DNA of 64,000 nt from Serratia entomophila. Lineage in GTDB: Bacteria > Pseudomonadota > Gammaproteobacteria > Enterobacterales > Enterobacteriaceae. This document shows positions 1 to 8,889 of this stretch, in pieces. The notes beneath the pieces are model-generated. The model did not search any database. It saw only the letters and a program-made list of their open reading frames with translations, and was not told the origin of the DNA. The DNA lies in the NCBI RefSeq assembly GCF_021462285.1, contig NZ_CP082787.1, positions 4,650,001-4,714,000 of the forward strand, read 5' to 3'. Numbering within the stretch: position 1 is the first letter of the stretch; each line of letters starts with the position of its first letter. The translations under genes were made by a program, and so were the position numbers.

Positions 1-606
1 GAAGCGCTGGAAAGCGCCGGTAAAACGGCGGTGGTGGTGCTGGAGGATGGCGCGCCAATCGGCCTGCTGGCGCTGCGCGATACGCTGCGCAGCGACGCCA
101 AACAGGCGATCGCCGAGCTGAACGCGCTGGGGATCCGCGGCGTAATGCTGACCGGCGATAACCCGCGCGCCGCGGCGGCGATAGCCGGTGAGCTGGGCCT
201 GGATTATCGCGCCGGTCTGCTGCCGGAGGACAAGGTGAAGGCGGTAACCGAACTGAGCGAGCTGCGCCCGACGGCGATGATCGGCGACGGCATCAACGAC
301 GCCCCGGCCATGAAGGCCTCGAGCATCGGCATCGCCATGGGCAGCGGCACCGACGTGGCGCTGGAAACTGCCGACGCGGCCCTGACCCACAACCGGCTGC
401 TGGGCGTGGCGGAGATGATCCGCATCTCGCGCGCCACCCATGCCAACATCCGGCAAAACATCACCATCGCGCTGGGGCTGAAAGGGGTATTTCTGGTCAC
501 CAGCCTGATGGGGCTGACCGGCCTGTGGCTGGCGGTGCTGGCGGACTCCGGTGCCACCGCGCTGGTGACCGCCAACGCGCTGCGTCTGTTGCAGAAACGC
601 AGCTAG
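1..606 (+). CDS. zntA: Zn(II)/Cd(II)/Pb(II)-exporting P-type ATPase, C-terminal part
   Basis: Partial gene: the reading frame is open from the first base, so the start lies upstream of the window. About 201 residues remain. They carry the end of the P-type ATPase catalytic core, with TGDNPRAA in the nucleotide-binding/HAD part and the hinge motif GDGINDAPAMK, followed by the last two membrane segments. The family exports zinc, cadmium and lead from the cytoplasm using ATP. The neighbours tusA and yhhQ follow in the order seen in E. coli, which supports ZntA over CopA. The metal-binding N-terminus cannot be seen. Confidence 0.93.
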   Translation, partial: EALESAGKTAVVVLEDGAPIGLLALRDTLRSDAKQAIAELNALGIRGVMLTGDNPRAAAAIAGELGLDYRAGLLPEDKVKAVTELSELRPTAMIGDGINDAPAMKASSIGIAMGSGTDVALETADAALTHNRLLGVAEMIRISRATHANIRQNITIALGLKGVFLVTSLMGLTGLWLAVLADSGATALVTANALRLLQKRS

Positions 607-614
607 GCAACGGC

Positions 615-645
615 ATATCAGGGGCGCAGAATTTGCCCCTGATAT
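615..645. terminator. Hairpin between convergent zntA and tusA
   Basis: An 11-bp perfect inverted repeat (615-625 with 635-645) separates the two converging genes. There is no clear T-run on either side, so its action as a terminator is inferred from position and stem strength. Confidence 0.5.
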
Positions 646-657
646 CCCTTGCAGCGG

Positions 658-903
658 TTATACGCCCTTGCGCAACAGGTAGCGGTAAGGCGCCTGCTCG
701 GTTTCCTGCGCCACCAGCGTATGCTCCATAAAGCGGCAAAAGCCCGGAATATCGCGGGTGGTGGCCGGATCGTCGGCGATAATCAGCAGCGTTTCGCCGT
801 TATCCATGTGGCGCACGGTTTTACGCACCATCATCACCGGTTCAGGGCAGCGCAGCCCCAGCGCGTCGAGCGTCTGGTCTGCCTGGGCAAATAAATCAGT
901 CAT
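658..903 (-). CDS. tusA: Sulfurtransferase TusA
   Basis: 81-residue protein with the TusA/SirA fold. The sulfur-carrying cysteine sits in [10 protein letters not shown] (Cys19). TusA accepts persulfide sulfur from IscS and passes it to TusBCD for 2-thiouridine synthesis in tRNA; it also influences molybdenum cofactor and Fe-S metabolism. The start at MTDLF is preferred over an upstream in-frame codon because it gives the family length and N-terminus. It converges on zntA and is divergent from yhhQ, as in E. coli. Confidence 0.95.
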   Translation of the reverse strand: MTDLFAQADQTLDALGLRCPEPVMMVRKTVRHMDNGETLLIIADDPATTRDIPGFCRFMEHTLVAQETEQAPYRYLLRKGV

Positions 904-1194
904 GCGATTTTTCTCGAAAAAAACGACCGGCGAACGCTCGCCGCATCTCATTAGCGCCTAGTTTACGCCGGTAGTTTTTCTGCGCAAGATGCGTTAACGT
1001 TTGCGTTAAAAGAGGCTGCGCCACCCGATGAAATGTGGTGCCTTCACTGCCCCCAACGGCCGTTATCACGGGGGAGGCACAGCCTAACCATTGCATTGGT
1101 TGCGCAAACGCGTATTATGCGGCCGCGCGGCATGTTTTACCGCTGTGACGACAGATTCTGGGTTCCCTCACCCCACGACTAAAAAGGCTACATC

Positions 1195-1854
1195 ATGTAT
1201 TCGTTTACCGCTCAGCAGCGCTTCACCGCGTTGGTCTGGCTATCGTTGTTCCATATCGCCATCATTACCTCCAGCAACTATCTGGTGCAGCTGCCGATCA
1301 CCGTTTTCGGCTTCCACACCACCTGGGGCGCATTCACCTTCCCGTTTATCTTTCTGGCGACCGATCTGACGGTGCGCATCTTCGGCGCGCCGCTGGCGCG
1401 ACGCATCATTTTGTCCGTGATGGTGCCAGCGCTGTTCATTTCCTACGTGATTTCCACCGTCACTTACCAGGGGGAATGGCAGGGGTTCGCCGCACTGGGC
1501 AGTTTTAACCTGTTTGTGGCGCGCATCGCCATCGCCAGCTTTATGGCCTACGTGCTCGGCCAGATCCTCGACGTACACGTCTTCAACCGCCTGCGCCAAC
1601 GCAGCGCCTGGTGGGTGGCGCCCGCCGCGGCGATGTTCCTCGGCAACATCAGCGATACGCTGTCGTTCTTCTTCATCGCTTTCTACAAGAGCAGCGACGC
1701 CTTTATGGCCAACAACTGGGTGGAGATCGCCCTGGTGGATTACAGCTTCAAGGTGCTGATCTGCATGCTGTTCTTCCTGCCGATGTACGGCGTGCTGTTG
1801 AACATGCTGCTCAAACGCATCGCGGCGCGCGCCGGCGGCCTGCAGCCGGGCTAA
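1195..1854 (+). CDS. yhhQ: 7-cyano-7-deazaguanine (preQ0/preQ1) transporter YhhQ
   Basis: 219-residue integral membrane protein with about six hydrophobic segments, typical of the YhhQ/QueT (DUF165, vitamin-transport-like) family. In E. coli the protein takes up the queuosine precursors preQ0 and preQ1 across the inner membrane. The start is preceded by AAGG at a good distance. The order zntA-tusA-yhhQ-dcrB matches E. coli, except for the acetyltransferase remnant between yhhQ and dcrB. Confidence 0.93.
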   Translation: MYSFTAQQRFTALVWLSLFHIAIITSSNYLVQLPITVFGFHTTWGAFTFPFIFLATDLTVRIFGAPLARRIILSVMVPALFISYVISTVTYQGEWQGFAALGSFNLFVARIAIASFMAYVLGQILDVHVFNRLRQRSAWWVAPAAAMFLGNISDTLSFFFIAFYKSSDAFMANNWVEIALVDYSFKVLICMLFFLPMYGVLLNMLLKRIAARAGGLQPG

Positions 1855-1897
1855 GCCGTGCTATCATTGGCGGCCCGCACCCTTCCGGAGGCCGCCA

Positions 1898-2189
1898 ATG
1901 AGTTTGACCGTCCGCACCGCCACCCTTGAAGACATCCACCGCCTGTATCAAGAGATCCCCGAATTCGGCGTGCTTGCCCGCGTTTCGCCGCCACGGCGCG
2001 GCGCAGGCGCTGCTTGCCGGGCAGGAACGCTGGGCGCGGGCGCAGGGCTACCGGCAACTGAGAGTGAAAACCCGCAATCAGTTCCGCGCCATGCTGATGA
2101 TGCTCATCGCCCATCACTATCAGATTGTTCAGCTGGAAAAGAAAGGCGAAGTGGCTGATTATCGGCTATTACTTGAGAAAACCTTGTGA
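1898..2189 (+). pseudogene. GNAT-family N-acetyltransferase remnant
   Basis: The first 23 codons (MSLTVRTATLEDIHRLYQEI...) look like the start of a GNAT acetyltransferase. After about IPEF the reading frame must shift by one base to continue as a typical GNAT C-terminal half: FRRHGAAQALLAGQ (acetyl-CoA pyrophosphate loop), then RWARAQGYRQLRVKTRN and a terminal YRLLLEKTL. The middle of the fold (strands 2-4, roughly 40-60 residues) is missing. Neither frame alone encodes a plausible enzyme. This points to an internal deletion plus a frameshift in a once functional gene. Substrate unknown. Confidence 0.7.
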
Positions 2190-2269
2190 CAACGTCTGCC
2201 TTGCATTTCAACCTGGAATAGGTTGCGATAGGGCAGTGAAACCCTACCGGAAAGGAAGAAGGAAGCCCG

Positions 2270-2833
2270 ATGCGTAAAGTAGCAAAATTGATGGGTATCA
2301 GCCTGCTGGTGCTAGGCCTCGCGGCCTGCGACGGCAACAGCAAAGACACCAAGGCAGCGCCAGACGGCGCGGCGGCCAGCGCCCCGGCCGGACAGCAAGT
2401 CAGCCTGCTGGACGGCAAACTGGCGTTCACCCTGCCGAACGGCATGGCGGACCAAAGCGGCAAGCTGGGCACCCAGGCGAACAATATGCACGTGTATGCC
2501 GACAGCACCGGCCAGCGCGCGGTGATCGTGATCCTCGGCGACAAAACCGCCGACAGCCTGGAGACCCTGGCCAAGCGCCTGGAGGACACCCAGCGCGCGC
2601 GTGACGCCAACCTGCAGGTGATCACCAACAAGGCCATCGACGTTAACGGCGTGCCGCTGCGTCAGCTGGACAGCATCATCACCAGCGGCGGCGAGAAAGC
2701 TTACTCCTCCGTGCTGATCGGTACGCTGAACAACGACATGCTGACCATTCAGATCACGCTGCCGGCGGATAACCAGCAACAGGCGCAGAACGAAGCCGAA
2801 GGCATCATCAGCAAGCTGAAGCTGAAACCATAA
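2270..2833 (+). CDS. dcrB: Inner-membrane lipoprotein DcrB
   Basis: 187 residues with a lipoprotein signal ending in the lipobox LGLAAC (Cys20), then a low-complexity Ala/Lys linker and the DcrB domain. E. coli DcrB is needed for infection by phages C1 and C6 and for envelope integrity. A strong GAAGGAAG ribosome-binding site precedes the ATG. The length and its place next to yhhQ agree with E. coli DcrB. Confidence 0.92.
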   Translation: MRKVAKLMGISLLVLGLAACDGNSKDTKAAPDGAAASAPAGQQVSLLDGKLAFTLPNGMADQSGKLGTQANNMHVYADSTGQRAVIVILGDKTADSLETLAKRLEDTQRARDANLQVITNKAIDVNGVPLRQLDSIITSGGEKAYSSVLIGTLNNDMLTIQITLPADNQQQAQNEAEGIISKLKLKP

Positions 2834-2840
2834 CCCTCTC

Positions 2841-2860
2841 GGGGCCGGCGTGCCGGCCCC
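2841..2860. terminator. GC-rich hairpin between convergent dcrB and glpC
   Basis: A 9-bp perfect stem (2841-2849 with 2852-2860) with a 2-base spacer lies between the stop codons of dcrB and glpC. No T-run follows on either strand, so termination is inferred from position. Confidence 0.5.
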
Positions 2861-2861
2861 G

Positions 2862-4067
2862 TCAGCCCTGCGACAACGCCTGCGCCAGCAGGGTAATCGG
2901 GTGTTCGCAGCGCTTGCTGGTCGACATCTCGATCTGCCATTTGCAGGTTTCACAGTCGGTCACCACCAGATCCACCCCGCTCTCCTCAATCTGCCGGAAC
3001 AGCGATGCGCCGATGCCTTGTGCGGTGGCGTAGTTCTCCGATTTGAATCCGTAGGTGCCGGCGATGCCGCAGCACTGCGGATCCAGCACCACCAGCTCCA
3101 GCCCCGGGATCTGCCGCAGCAGTTCCAGCGTATAGGCGGTCCAGCCCATTTTCTCCATATGGCAAGGCGTGTGATAGGCCACGCGCAGCGGCGTGCGTTT
3201 CAACGGCAGGCTGCGCCCCTGATTGATTAGCCTGTACAGGTAGCGCGTCGCCAGCTCCACCCTATCACGCACCCCCGAGGTGTCCACCTCCAGCAGATGC
3301 GGGTATTCGTCGCGCAGGGTAAAGGTGCAGCTTGATGAGGTGGCCACCACGGGGATGCCGCGTTCCAGCACGGCGTCGCTCAGGGATTCGGCATTCACCC
3401 TGGCCTGCTTTTTGGCCTGTTCGATAAAGCCGTTGGCGATCAAGGGCACGCCACAGCATTTCTCGCGCTTCAGCAGCTGCACGCCGATATCCAGCGCGTT
3501 GAACACCCGAATCAGATCCTTGCCCAGCTGCGGGTGATTGTAATTGACGAAGCAGCCGTGGAAAAACGCCACCTGTTCGGCATAGCGCTGCTGCGCCTGC
3601 GCCCGTTGGCGGTACCAGCGGCGGAAGGTGCCGAACGAATACTTCGGCAGCGCGCGGCGATGGTCAATTTTCAGCGCCTTATCCAGCAAGGCGCGCACCG
3701 GCTTCAGGCCGGTGGCGGCGTTGACAATCGGCGCAAACGGCGTCGATAGCGAGCCCATCACATCGGTGTGGCTGAGAATGGCGTCGCGCAGCGTTGGCTT
3801 GCTCTGGGCGTAGTCGGCACGCGCGCGCTGGATGATGTCGCCGATTTTAACCTCGGACGGGCAGGCGACCTCGCAGCGCTTGCAGTTGGTACAGTACTTC
3901 AGCGCCTCATCGTACAGCGCCGGATCCTTCAGCCGCAGGCGCTCGCCGTCCGGCCCCGCCTGCTTCGGCCCCGGGTACAGGGGGTTCACTCTGGCTACCG
4001 GGCAATAGGTGGTGCAGACGGTGCACTTGATGCAGCTTTCGAAGCTGTTGTCTTTATGCAGGCTCAT
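2862..4067 (-). CDS. glpC: Anaerobic glycerol-3-phosphate dehydrogenase subunit C
   Basis: 401 residues. Two [4Fe-4S] ferredoxin motifs sit at the N-terminus (Cys12, 15, 18, 22 and Cys59, 62, 65, 69). Two CCG-type cysteine motifs (EKCCGVPL and PQCCGIAG), as in heterodisulfide reductase subunits, lie in the C-terminal half. GlpC anchors the GlpAB catalytic dimer to the membrane and passes electrons to menaquinone during anaerobic growth. The start has a GGAGGA site and overlaps the end of glpB by 14 bases. Last gene of glpABC. Confidence 0.96.
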   Translation of the reverse strand: MSLHKDNSFESCIKCTVCTTYCPVARVNPLYPGPKQAGPDGERLRLKDPALYDEALKYCTNCKRCEVACPSEVKIGDIIQRARADYAQSKPTLRDAILSHTDVMGSLSTPFAPIVNAATGLKPVRALLDKALKIDHRRALPKYSFGTFRRWYRQRAQAQQRYAEQVAFFHGCFVNYNHPQLGKDLIRVFNALDIGVQLLKREKCCGVPLIANGFIEQAKKQARVNAESLSDAVLERGIPVVATSSSCTFTLRDEYPHLLEVDTSGVRDRVELATRYLYRLINQGRSLPLKRTPLRVAYHTPCHMEKMGWTAYTLELLRQIPGLELVVLDPQCCGIAGTYGFKSENYATAQGIGASLFRQIEESGVDLVVTDCETCKWQIEMSTSKRCEHPITLLAQALSQG

Positions 4068-5331
4068 GCGTTTCCTCCGCGGCTATCTGCTGGGCGACGT
4101 GCAGCGCGCCGATCAATGACACTCCGGCGCCGCAGCCCTGCTGCAGCGGATCGTAACCGCCGGTTACGGCGCCAATGGCGTACAGGTTGGCGAACGCTTC
4201 CCCGTGCCGCAGCGCCCGCAAGCGGCGGTCGGTGCGCACGCCAAACTGCAGATAAGGCTGCGGCGCGAACAGATCGCGGTGGCTCCAGTCGGCGCGCTCC
4301 GCCCGGCTGTCGACGTCCAGCCCGAACACCGGCTCACGCACGCCGTCGAACGCCGCCGCCAGCCCGTTGCTGAAGAAACTGCCGCTCGCCAGCACCACCT
4401 GCTGCGCCCGCAGCGGAATATCGCCGTGGTTGCGGGTGTAGAGGCCGATGATCCGCCCGGCTTCGCTCTCCGCCTGCAGCACGCTGTCGCCCGGCATAAA
4501 GACTCCACCCAGCCGCTGGAAACGCTGACGCAGCGCCTGGTGCAGACGCATGCCGGGCACCGAAGGCGGCAGCGTCGGCAGCAGGCGGATCGGTTTGCCG
4601 ACCGCCGCCTGCAGCGCCGCCAGCGGCGCATCGTCCTCCAGCCCCAGGCAGGCCGGCATAAATATCGCTTCGGCGTTGCCCGCCAGCCGTTGCAGCTCAG
4701 CGGCCATCGGCGTCAGGTTCTCCGCCAGATCCAGCACCCGGGCGATATTCACCGCGCGGAACTCACTGGGATTGTTGCGCAGCCGGTCCAACGCCGGCAG
4801 GTGCAGCTCAGCCACCTCGGCCCGCACGCCCAGCTCACGCGCCAGAGAACTGGCGGCCAGCTGCGGCTGAAAATCGAGGAAGCCTTCGATGCCGATCACC
4901 GCAATGCGCCGCCACGGCAGCGCGCCGGCCAGCGGCAGCGTCGGGATCGCCTGCGGGCTGAGCCAGGTGGCGCGGCGCGTGCCGAGCGGCGTCACCCGCT
5001 GATGATTGCGTTCGCAGTCTCCCTGCAGGCTGAGGCCGCAGCGCTGCAGCAGCCGCTGCGCTTCGGCCGCCATCGCCGCGACCCGATCTGTGCCGATCAG
5101 CGCATAAGGGTGCTGTGGCGCCTGGCGCGCCAGCTCGGCCAGCGCCGCCAGGGGCGCGTCAACCGCGGTGCCGTCGGGCAGCTGCGCCAGCAGATCGAGC
5201 GAGCCGGACGAGAAATAGAGCGCGCTTTGCCCGGCGCTGACCACTGCGCAGCGTTTGCCGCGTTCGGCAACCGCAATAGCACAACTCAGGCCCGCCAACC
5301 CGCCGCCAATCACTACCGCGTCAAATCGCAT
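4054..5331 (-). CDS. glpB: Anaerobic glycerol-3-phosphate dehydrogenase subunit B
   Basis: 425 residues starting at MRFDAVVIGGGLAGLSC, a Rossmann GxGxxG dinucleotide-binding motif for a flavin. GlpB is the second catalytic subunit of the anaerobic enzyme. The frame is open for about 70 further codons upstream inside glpA, but MRFD matches the family N-terminus. Its ATG is the second of an ATGATG pair and overlaps the glpA end, consistent with translational coupling. Confidence 0.95.
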   Translation of the reverse strand: MRFDAVVIGGGLAGLSCAIAVAERGKRCAVVSAGQSALYFSSGSLDLLAQLPDGTAVDAPLAALAELARQAPQHPYALIGTDRVAAMAAEAQRLLQRCGLSLQGDCERNHQRVTPLGTRRATWLSPQAIPTLPLAGALPWRRIAVIGIEGFLDFQPQLAASSLARELGVRAEVAELHLPALDRLRNNPSEFRAVNIARVLDLAENLTPMAAELQRLAGNAEAIFMPACLGLEDDAPLAALQAAVGKPIRLLPTLPPSVPGMRLHQALRQRFQRLGGVFMPGDSVLQAESEAGRIIGLYTRNHGDIPLRAQQVVLASGSFFSNGLAAAFDGVREPVFGLDVDSRAERADWSHRDLFAPQPYLQFGVRTDRRLRALRHGEAFANLYAIGAVTGGYDPLQQGCGAGVSLIGALHVAQQIAAEETHEPA

Positions 5332-6970
5332 CATCCGCCTCCTGTTCCTGATCACCGCGGGCATCGAGCCCGCACAGGCCCTGATAAACCCAACTGGTGA
5401 ATTCAGTTTCGCGCAGCGCATCGCCCCAGGCGATCGGCCGCACGCCCTTCCAACGTTCGTTGAGGAAATGCGACAGCTGATCGATCGACTGCTGCGGGGT
5501 GCTGATCTTAAAGCGCGCCAGCAGCCCGGCGGCGCGGCAGGCACAAAGTTCGCCCTGGCAGGTGCCCATGCCGACGCGGGTGCGGCGGCGCAGATCGACC
5601 AGGTTGTTGACCGTCAAAGAATTCACCGCATAGCGCACCTCGCCGGCGGTCACCGCTTCGCATTCGCACACCAGGCTGTTGTCGAGCCGATCGCCGGCCG
5701 GCACCTGCCCGGCGCGATCACCATGGCGATACACCGCCGAGCCGCGAATGCTGGCCGGCAGAGAAACCACGCGGCGCACGGTCTCTTCCGCCGATTGGCG
5801 TGAACCGGGCAGCGCCTCTTGCGCGGTGGTGCATGGGCTGTTCAGCCCCAGCTTTTCACACAGCTTGTCGGTGGCCCATTCCGCCATCAGCCGGTAGGTC
5901 ATCAACTTGCCGCCGGTGATGGTGATAAACCCTTCCAGGCCGTCGCGGGCGGCATGGTCCAGCAGCACAATGCCGCGGCTGACGTTGCGCCCGCTCGGGT
6001 CGTCGTCGCTGGCCACCAGCGGGCGCACGCCGGCATAGGCGCGCAGTATGCGGGTCTGCGCCAGTTCGGGCGCCAGCAGCGCGCCCTCGCGGATCAGGAT
6101 GTCCACCTCCTGCGGCGTCACCTGCATGTTGTCGATCTGGTCGTAGTCGATATGGGTGGAGGTGGTGCCAATCAGCGAGATGGTATCGCCCGGCACCAGA
6201 ATGTCGGCGTCCGCCGGCTTGCGGCAGCGGTTGATCACCCGGTTATTGATGCGGTGGCCGAGGATCAGCAGCGCGCCCTTGGCCGGGAACATGCGCACCC
6301 GCAGGTCGGCGTACTCGGCAATCTGCTGGCCCCAAATGCCCGCGGCGTTGACCACCGCGGCGGCGTGCAAATCGTATCGTCTCTGGCTTTGATGGTCGAA
6401 AACGCGCACGCCGGTCACGCGATCGCCCGTGCGCAACAAACCCACCACCTGATGGTAGGTGAGGATCCGCGCGCCGTGCTCACGGGCGTCCAGCATATTG
6501 GCGGCGGTGAGGCGGAACGGATCGACGGTGCCGTCCGGCACCCGCACCGCGCCAATCATCGCCGGATTGGCCGCCGGTTCCAGGCGCAGGGCCAGCTGCG
6601 GGTCGATCGCCTCGGCGCCGATGCCCGCCGCGCGGCAGGCGGCGACAAACTGCTGCTGATAGTCCAGCGAATCCTGCGGCAGGGTGATGAACAGCCCGTC
6701 GGTCGCTTCGATGCAATGGTGGGCAATGCGTTTCAGAATGCGGTTTTCTTCAATGCATTCACGCGCCGACTCGCCGTCGGTAACCGCATAGCGCGCGCCG
6801 CTGTGCAGCAGGCCATGGTTGCGGCCGGTGGCACCGGTGGCGATATCGTGGCGCTCCAGCAGGATGCAGCGCAGCCCTCGCCGGGCGCAATCGCGGGCGA
6901 TGCCTGCGCCGGTGGCGCCGCCGCCAATGATGATCACATCCGTTTCGTCGTCCGCTGAAAGACTGCTCAT
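5321..6970 (-). CDS. glpA: Anaerobic glycerol-3-phosphate dehydrogenase subunit A
   Basis: 549 residues (E. coli 542). An N-terminal FAD motif IIGGGATGAGIARD opens a DAO/GlpD-type oxidoreductase. The C-terminus carries a BFD-like [2Fe-2S] domain with CECEAVTAGE and GTCQGELCACR. It oxidises glycerol-3-phosphate to dihydroxyacetone phosphate under anaerobic conditions. A GGGAG site precedes the ATG. First gene of glpABC, divergent from glpT across a control region with a CRP site and GlpR-like sites. Confidence 0.96.
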   Translation of the reverse strand: MSSLSADDETDVIIIGGGATGAGIARDCARRGLRCILLERHDIATGATGRNHGLLHSGARYAVTDGESARECIEENRILKRIAHHCIEATDGLFITLPQDSLDYQQQFVAACRAAGIGAEAIDPQLALRLEPAANPAMIGAVRVPDGTVDPFRLTAANMLDAREHGARILTYHQVVGLLRTGDRVTGVRVFDHQSQRRYDLHAAAVVNAAGIWGQQIAEYADLRVRMFPAKGALLILGHRINNRVINRCRKPADADILVPGDTISLIGTTSTHIDYDQIDNMQVTPQEVDILIREGALLAPELAQTRILRAYAGVRPLVASDDDPSGRNVSRGIVLLDHAARDGLEGFITITGGKLMTYRLMAEWATDKLCEKLGLNSPCTTAQEALPGSRQSAEETVRRVVSLPASIRGSAVYRHGDRAGQVPAGDRLDNSLVCECEAVTAGEVRYAVNSLTVNNLVDLRRRTRVGMGTCQGELCACRAAGLLARFKISTPQQSIDQLSHFLNERWKGVRPIAWGDALRETEFTSWVYQGLCGLDARGDQEQEADDAI

Positions 6971-7334
6971 AACGCTCCCCCTGGATCCGTGGTTATGCCC
7001 CTATTGGGCCACGCTTATTGGGGTTTTTGTTTGATAAGGAACAATAACGAACCTAAAACGAAAGAAAAATGTCCACAAAAAACCATGTATGTGATCATAA
7101 TCACGATTTTTGGGCCTTTTTCTATTTCATAACGTTAACGAATCGCTCAAAATCCGCGTTAGTTTCATAAAAGTGTAACATTTGCGCCATTCATCACAGC
7201 GACACCAGGCGTATTTGACTAGGATGGCGCTCGTTATGGAACAAAAAAACACCACATTCGATATCCGCTCAATCATCAAATGAACGTAAAAGGTCATATT
7301 GATGTGATAACAGATAAAGCCATCGGAGGCGCTC
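6971..7334. promoter_or_regulatory. glpABC / glpTQ divergent control region
   Basis: 364 bp between divergent glpA and glpT. Besides the CRP site listed separately it contains several imperfect matches to the GlpR operator (consensus around TTCGWTAWCGAA): near 7037-7053, 7126-7146, 7228-7243 (GCTCGTTATGGAACA) and 7255-7272 (CATTCGATATCCGC). This matches the known GlpR repression and cAMP-CRP activation of both glp operons. Individual operator limits are inferred, not proven. Confidence 0.6.
7090..7105. promoter_or_regulatory. CRP binding site in the glpA-glpT region
   Basis: TGTGATCATAATCACG matches the CRP consensus TGTGA-N6-TCACA at nine of ten conserved positions. It lies between the divergent glpABC and glpTQ operons, both cAMP-CRP activated in E. 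coli. Confidence 0.8.
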
Positions 7335-8690
7335 ATGTTGAGTATTTTTAAGCCGGCAGCACACATTTCCCGTGTGCCGGTCGACAAAGTCGACCCGCTC
7401 TACCGTAAATTGCGCTGGCAAATTTTTATGGGGATCTTCTTCGGTTACGCCGCCTACTATCTGGTGCGTAAGAACTTCACCCTGGCGATGCCGTACCTGA
7501 TCGAGCAGGGCTTCAGCCGCGGCGACCTCGGTTTCGCGCTGTCGGGCATTTCCATCGCCTACGGTTTTTCCAAATTCATCATGGGGTCGGTCTCCGACCG
7601 CTCCAACCCGCGGGTATTCCTGCCCGCCGGCCTGATCCTGGCCGCGGCGGTGATGCTGTTCATGGGCTTCGTGCCGTGGGCCACCTCCAGCATCGCGGTG
7701 ATGTTCGTGCTGCTGTTCCTGTGCGGCTGGTTCCAGGGCATGGGTTGGCCGCCGTGCGGCCGTACCATGGTGCACTGGTGGTCGCAGAAAGAGCGCGGCA
7801 GCATCGTTTCGGTGTGGAACTGCGCCCACAACGTGGGTGGCGGCCTGCCGCCGCTGCTGTTCCTGCTGGGCATGGCCTGGTTCAACGACTGGCACGCGGC
7901 GCTGTACATGCCGGCCTTCGGCGCCATTCTGGTCGCCCTGATCGCCTTCGGCCTGATGCGCGACACCCCGCAGTCCTGCGGCCTGCCGCCGATTGAAGAG
8001 TACAAGAACGACTATCCGGACGATTACAGCGAGAAAGCCGAAGAAGAGCTGACCGCCAAGCAGATCTTCATGCAGTACATTCTGCCGAACAAACTGCTGT
8101 GGTACATCGCGGTCGCCAACGTGTTCGTTTACCTGCTGCGCTACGGCATCCTCGACTGGTCGCCGACTTACCTGAAAGAAGTGAAGCACTTCGCGCTGGA
8201 CAAGTCCTCCTGGGCTTACTTCCTGTACGAATATGCCGGTATCCCGGGCACCCTGCTGTGCGGCTGGATGTCGGACAAGGTGTTTAAAGGCAACCGCGGC
8301 GCTACCGGCGTGTTCTTCATGACCCTGGTGACCATCGCCACCGTCGTTTACTGGCTTAACCCGGTCGGCAACCCTGGCATCGACATGGCCTGTATGATCA
8401 CCATCGGCTTCCTGATCTACGGCCCGGTGATGCTGATCGGCCTGCACGCGCTGGAGCTGGCGCCGAAGAAAGCCGCAGGCACCGCCGCAGGCTTCACCGG
8501 CCTGTTCGGTTACCTGGGCGGCTCGGTCGCCGCCAGCGCCATCGTCGGCTATACCGTGGACTACTTTGGTTGGGACGGCGGCTTTATGGTGATGATCGGC
8601 GGCAGCGTCGGCGCAGTACTGCTGCTGTTGCTGACCATGCTGAGCGAGAAGAAACACCACGCGGAAGTCGCCGCCAGCAAACGCGGCTAA
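7335..8690 (+). CDS. glpT: sn-glycerol-3-phosphate:phosphate antiporter GlpT
   Basis: 451 residues, the usual GlpT length. It is a 12-segment major facilitator of the organophosphate:phosphate antiporter family, with the conserved N-terminal helix region [20 protein letters not shown] and an acidic central loop near residues 225-240. It imports glycerol-3-phosphate in exchange for phosphate and is also the usual entry route for fosfomycin. A GGAGG-like site precedes the ATG. glpQ follows in the same direction. Confidence 0.96.
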   Translation: MLSIFKPAAHISRVPVDKVDPLYRKLRWQIFMGIFFGYAAYYLVRKNFTLAMPYLIEQGFSRGDLGFALSGISIAYGFSKFIMGSVSDRSNPRVFLPAGLILAAAVMLFMGFVPWATSSIAVMFVLLFLCGWFQGMGWPPCGRTMVHWWSQKERGSIVSVWNCAHNVGGGLPPLLFLLGMAWFNDWHAALYMPAFGAILVALIAFGLMRDTPQSCGLPPIEEYKNDYPDDYSEKAEEELTAKQIFMQYILPNKLLWYIAVANVFVYLLRYGILDWSPTYLKEVKHFALDKSSWAYFLYEYAGIPGTLLCGWMSDKVFKGNRGATGVFFMTLVTIATVVYWLNPVGNPGIDMACMITIGFLIYGPVMLIGLHALELAPKKAAGTAAGFTGLFGYLGGSVAASAIVGYTVDYFGWDGGFMVMIGGSVGAVLLLLLTMLSEKKHHAEVAASKRG

Positions 8691-8706
8691 GCATTATCGC
8701 ATCATC

Positions 8707-8832
8707 TTTACCCTATGAATTTCGAGTTGCGGCCAGGCGGCCAGCTCACTCATCCCCAGGCGCTGACTTTAGTAAGTAACTGGGGTGAGTGAGCGCAGGT
8801 AACAACGCTGCAACTTGAAAGGCGACGGGTAA
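8707..8832. repeat. ERIC element 1 (glpT-glpQ)
   Basis: About 126 bp imperfect palindrome. It contains the diagnostic central ERIC block (ATCCCCAGGCGCTGAC... and AGTAAGTAACTGGGGTGAG) and the flanks ending in CAACTTGAAAGGCGACGGGTA. It lies between glpT and glpQ and would be transcribed as part of their mRNA. Confidence 0.88.
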
Positions 8833-8855
8833 AAAGGCCGCCCTGCGGCCTTTTT
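8831..8855 (+). terminator. Rho-independent terminator after glpT
   Basis: AAGGCCG stem, loop CCCTG, CGGCCTT stem, with five T bases at the end. It lies directly after ERIC element 1 and before glpQ, so it may attenuate read-through from glpT into glpQ. Confidence 0.7.
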
Positions 8856-8889
8856 ATTACCCTGCACCAACAACATGGAGAACCACAGA

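Noticed and set aside
4204..6958. Long plus-strand open frames (398 and 379 codons) opposite glpB and glpA
   Set aside because: Same low-complexity His/Gln/Arg composition; shadows of glpA and glpB, which have clear domains.
7127..7387. Minus-strand 86-codon ORF across the glpT start
   Set aside because: It covers the glpA-glpT control region and the glpT N-terminus; no similarity recognised.
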